Source of the DNA: JABLTI01 sp035528035
GTDB lineage: Archaea > Asgardarchaeota > Heimdallarchaeia > JABLTI01
NCBI GenBank assembly: GCA_035528035.1
Contig: DATKZI010000043.1
Coordinates: forward strand, 86,369-150,368
Length of the DNA: 64,000 bases
Reading direction: 5' to 3'
Made by a program: the position numbers and the translations under genes. The notes under the pieces are model-generated. The model was given only the letters and a program-made list of their open reading frames with translations. It had not been told where the DNA came from and ran no database searches. Shown here in pieces: positions 62,236 through 64,000 of the stretch. Position 1 is the first letter of the stretch, and each line of letters starts with the position of its first letter.

Positions 62236-62547
62236 TCATCCTACTTGAGCACAAGCATCTAATTTGAATCGTTCATTGGATTCTAATCCTGGATCTATGG
62301 AACCAAATGTTGCAGCAGGTGGTAAAGCGGTATTTCCAGTCATTTTTCTCATTAGGATAAAGCTAACGTTAGGCTGACCTACTTTTTCTTTAGCCCATTT
62401 ATTTATGTCAACACCTTCGTCTATACAGCGTTGTACAAGAGTTTTTACTACTTCGTCAATAGTTGATTCTTCTTCAACTGCTACACGAAATTCTTTCTGT
62501 CTTGGCTCTACATCAATAATAATTTCACGCCATGTTTCTTCGCTCAT
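62236..62547 (-). CDS. Ubiquitin-like (beta-grasp) modifier
   Basis: A 103-residue protein. It begins with two strands (WREIIIDVEP and KEFRVAVEEESTIDEVVKTLVQRC), a helix, and strand VSFILMRKM, then ends in the turn LPPAATFGSIDPGLESNERFKLDACAQVG, the order of a ubiquitin-like beta-grasp fold. It ends in one Gly after Val with no GG and no extension, so no processing step seems needed. It lies between the E1 and E2 genes. The ATG at 62547 is chosen because GGTG lies seven bases before it; the frame is open to 62610. Assignment rests on fold resemblance and operon position. Confidence 0.7.
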   Translation of the reverse strand: MSEETWREIIIDVEPRQKEFRVAVEEESTIDEVVKTLVQRCIDEGVDINKWAKEKVGQPNVSFILMRKMTGNTALPPAATFGSIDPGLESNERFKLDACAQVG

Positions 62548-62644
62548 TTTTTTTACACCTATACTATTTGTTAATTTCTTGTTTTTGATGCTTCTCTGCA
62601 TCTTTAGCATTGTTCAATAACTTGAAACTTATGCAGATGGGAGA

Positions 62645-63565
62645 TTATTTTTGAGCTTTTCTTCTTGCTCGACAGGTAACATCTACACACTTTGGATTAG
62701 GCATAATATTACCGATAGTTAATTCATGCTCTCGCAAATCATATCTAATCATTTTACCGAAATTAGGTTCTTGACCTTTGGTAATATTGGAATACATACC
62801 TTTTTCATCCATACTTATGAGAACTTTCGTTGCTTCTACAGCCATTATCCCCCCAACAATTGAGGTTAAAGTACTTATCATTGGGAATTTAGGTAATGTT
62901 TCAACAAAAAATTCATCACATTTTAAAATCACTTGATGATTCATTATTGATCTGTAATAGTCTTCACTCCATAAACACACCGCACAAGCAGTTTCACCTG
63001 GCAGGTAAATTTCCACCTCGAGAAATGATTTACCCATTGCACCATTAATCATCGGAATGGTTTTTTCTTGCATTAAATTTCCATAATTTAACATATATCT
63101 TGCATAATCATTGTCAAGGGCCATTATAATGAGATCAACAGCATAAACTTCTTGTGGTGCTTCCTCTATCCTTACATTATATGGGGTTATCTTAGTGTTA
63201 GGAGCAATTTCTGGCAATCGTTTTGCAACTGCCTCTACTTTTGAGATGGTTTTATGATCTTCGGGTCTGAAGAAAATGCATCTGTTAATATTCGATTTGC
63301 TAACAATATCAAAATCAACTAATTTAATATGCCCCACACCTAACATTCCTAGATTTTTACAAATCTCATTACCTACAGCACCTGCCCCAACACAGAGAAT
63401 TGTGCTCTGTTTAATCCTATCTAGGTTTTCTGTACCAAAATAGCGTCTTGTTCTATCCTCAATATCATCTTCATAAAAACTAACATTTATTCGATCATCA
63501 TTTTTCCCTTCTGATGAAGGATTTTTTTGGTGATCAGATTGTTGTTTATTGAGGATTTTATTCAT
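62645..63565 (-). CDS. E1-like adenylating enzyme (ThiF/UBA family)
   Basis: Activates the Ubl by adenylation and thioester transfer. The ATP-binding motif is LCVGAGAVGNEICKNLGMLGVGHIKLVDFDIVSKSNINR, with the catalytic Arg in NINR, the Lys in SKVEAVA and the Asp in MALDNDYARY. A likely catalytic Cys is in LKCDEFFVETLP (crossover loop), and zinc ligands are CAVC (CxxC) and CVDVTC near the C-terminus. There is one adenylation domain, as in MoeB/ThiF and the prokaryotic E1s, not the two-part eukaryotic form. It starts 17 bases after the JAMM stop codon. Confidence 0.88.
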   Translation of the reverse strand: MNKILNKQQSDHQKNPSSEGKNDDRINVSFYEDDIEDRTRRYFGTENLDRIKQSTILCVGAGAVGNEICKNLGMLGVGHIKLVDFDIVSKSNINRCIFFRPEDHKTISKVEAVAKRLPEIAPNTKITPYNVRIEEAPQEVYAVDLIIMALDNDYARYMLNYGNLMQEKTIPMINGAMGKSFLEVEIYLPGETACAVCLWSEDYYRSIMNHQVILKCDEFFVETLPKFPMISTLTSIVGGIMAVEATKVLISMDEKGMYSNITKGQEPNFGKMIRYDLREHELTIGNIMPNPKCVDVTCRARRKAQK

Positions 63566-63582
63566 AGCATCAGCTCAAATCA

Positions 63583-64000
63583 TTATCTTACGGTGTATTC
63601 CACCCATTCTACTTCTGCCAAATTTTTCATTCCTTTCTCATCTATAACCACAATATAAGATTTGTAATAATCAGATTTAGGATCTATTAAAACGAAGACA
63701 TTGTGCTCAGCATCATAAGGAAAATTTAGAAAAGTATTATAGTCCGTTGACGAAAAGTGGGGATTTGACCCAAATGGGTGTGAATGAAATATCCCAACAA
63801 TTTTCGGTCGATTTTCTGACCCCCCATACTTTTCTTCAATAAGCGTTGTATATTGTCTCACTCCCTCTGGAGTAAATTCTGCATATGCATGGCTTTGATT
63901 TGCTTTCCCCGTTACCCAATCTACTACTTTAACATATTTCTGCCCTTTAAATTGATATTTATACCCAAGTAAGATACCTATTGCTTCTTTGGGATCAGCC
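63583..64000 (-). CDS. JAMM/MPN-domain isopeptidase (partial, runs off the right edge)
   Basis: Zinc metalloprotease of the JAB1/MPN/Mov34 (JAMM) family, expected to cut Ubl-substrate isopeptide bonds. The JAMM motif is complete: GIFHSHPFGSNPHFSSTD (H-x-H ... S-x-x-D). Reading on past the GTG at 63861, the frame stays open to the window end with PKEAIGILLGYKYQFKGQ, which supplies the upstream catalytic Glu region, so the real start lies beyond 64000. It is the first gene visible of the JAMM-E1-Ubl-E2-acidic protein operon. Confidence 0.88.
   Translation of the reverse strand, partial: ADPKEAIGILLGYKYQFKGQKYVKVVDWVTGKANQSHAYAEFTPEGVRQYTTLIEEKYGGSENRPKIVGIFHSHPFGSNPHFSSTDYNTFLNFPYDAEHNVFVLIDPKSDYYKSYIVVIDEKGMKNLAEVEWVEYTVR

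Noticed and set aside
1..64000. CRISPR array or rRNA operon
   Set aside because: No regularly spaced repeats and no rRNA-like conserved stretches were seen anywhere.

Overview
The window is AT-rich archaeal DNA. Archaeal information-processing genes are aIF2-beta, DUF424 and NMD3 in a row, a type IA topoisomerase, TrpRS and HisRS. Genes otherwise seen mainly in eukaryotes or Asgard archaea are a catalytically dead E2 (UEV) with a steadiness-box-like tail, as in TSG101/Vps23, a ubiquitin-like conjugation operon (Ubl, E1, E2, JAMM), a RING-like zinc protein, and a membrane protein with a polyproline linker. Together these point to an Asgard archaeon, probably in or near the Heimdallarchaeia. 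That assignment is an inference from gene content, since no rRNA is present. Layout: 0-13 kb holds a methylthioinosine phosphorylase-like enzyme, a secreted SBBP-repeat propeller, the aIF2-beta/DUF424/NMD3 operon, indolepyruvate:ferredoxin oxidoreductase (iorAB), a flavin-binding protein, an LDH2-type dehydrogenase, topoisomerase I with a small zinc protein and a PfkB kinase, an ArsN2-like acetyltransferase and tRNA-Ala(CGC). 13-30 kb holds a 1196-residue coiled-coil protein with a TrmB-like winged helix, a DMT transporter, TrpRS, the zinc/polyproline membrane protein, tRNA-Leu(CAG), several membrane or secreted proteins, an M20 peptidase, an MBL hydrolase, a second SBBP propeller and an LVIVD propeller fused to a membrane domain. 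30-42 kb holds a response regulator, an HTH protein, the UEV/Vps23-like protein, sugar-nucleotide enzymes, a PD-(D/E)XK nuclease-like protein, a second wHTH coiled-coil protein, an NYN-domain protein and a flavin disulfide reductase. 42-54 kb holds an operon of RING-like protein, transglutaminase-like protein and membrane protein, then HisRS, PhzF, a histidine ammonia-lyase-like enzyme, an SDR and a serine palmitoyltransferase-like enzyme. 54.2-59.05 kb is an accessory island that interrupts a tRNA-His-like gene on the minus strand. It carries two AbrB-type proteins, a TnpB, broken genes and a complete intron-containing tRNA-His. 59-64 kb holds a second histidine ammonia-lyase with an inserted rubredoxin-like domain, then the ubiquitin-like operon, which runs off the right edge. 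The main system-level observation is a short motif, K-T-[IV]-[RK]-I-I. It occurs in the C-terminal tail of the E2, in the small acidic protein coupled to the E2, in the tail of the RING-like protein and in the linker of the transglutaminase-like protein. The last two lie about 15 kb away in a different operon. The motif always sits in low-complexity or linker sequence, so it looks like a docking peptide that would tie the two operons into one modification and proteolysis system. Other strong observations are the rubredoxin insertion in the ammonia-lyase, the reconstruction of a tRNA-His gene from three scattered pieces, a TnpB lacking the usual catalytic glutamate, and a sphingoid-base-type synthase next to a palindromic operator.
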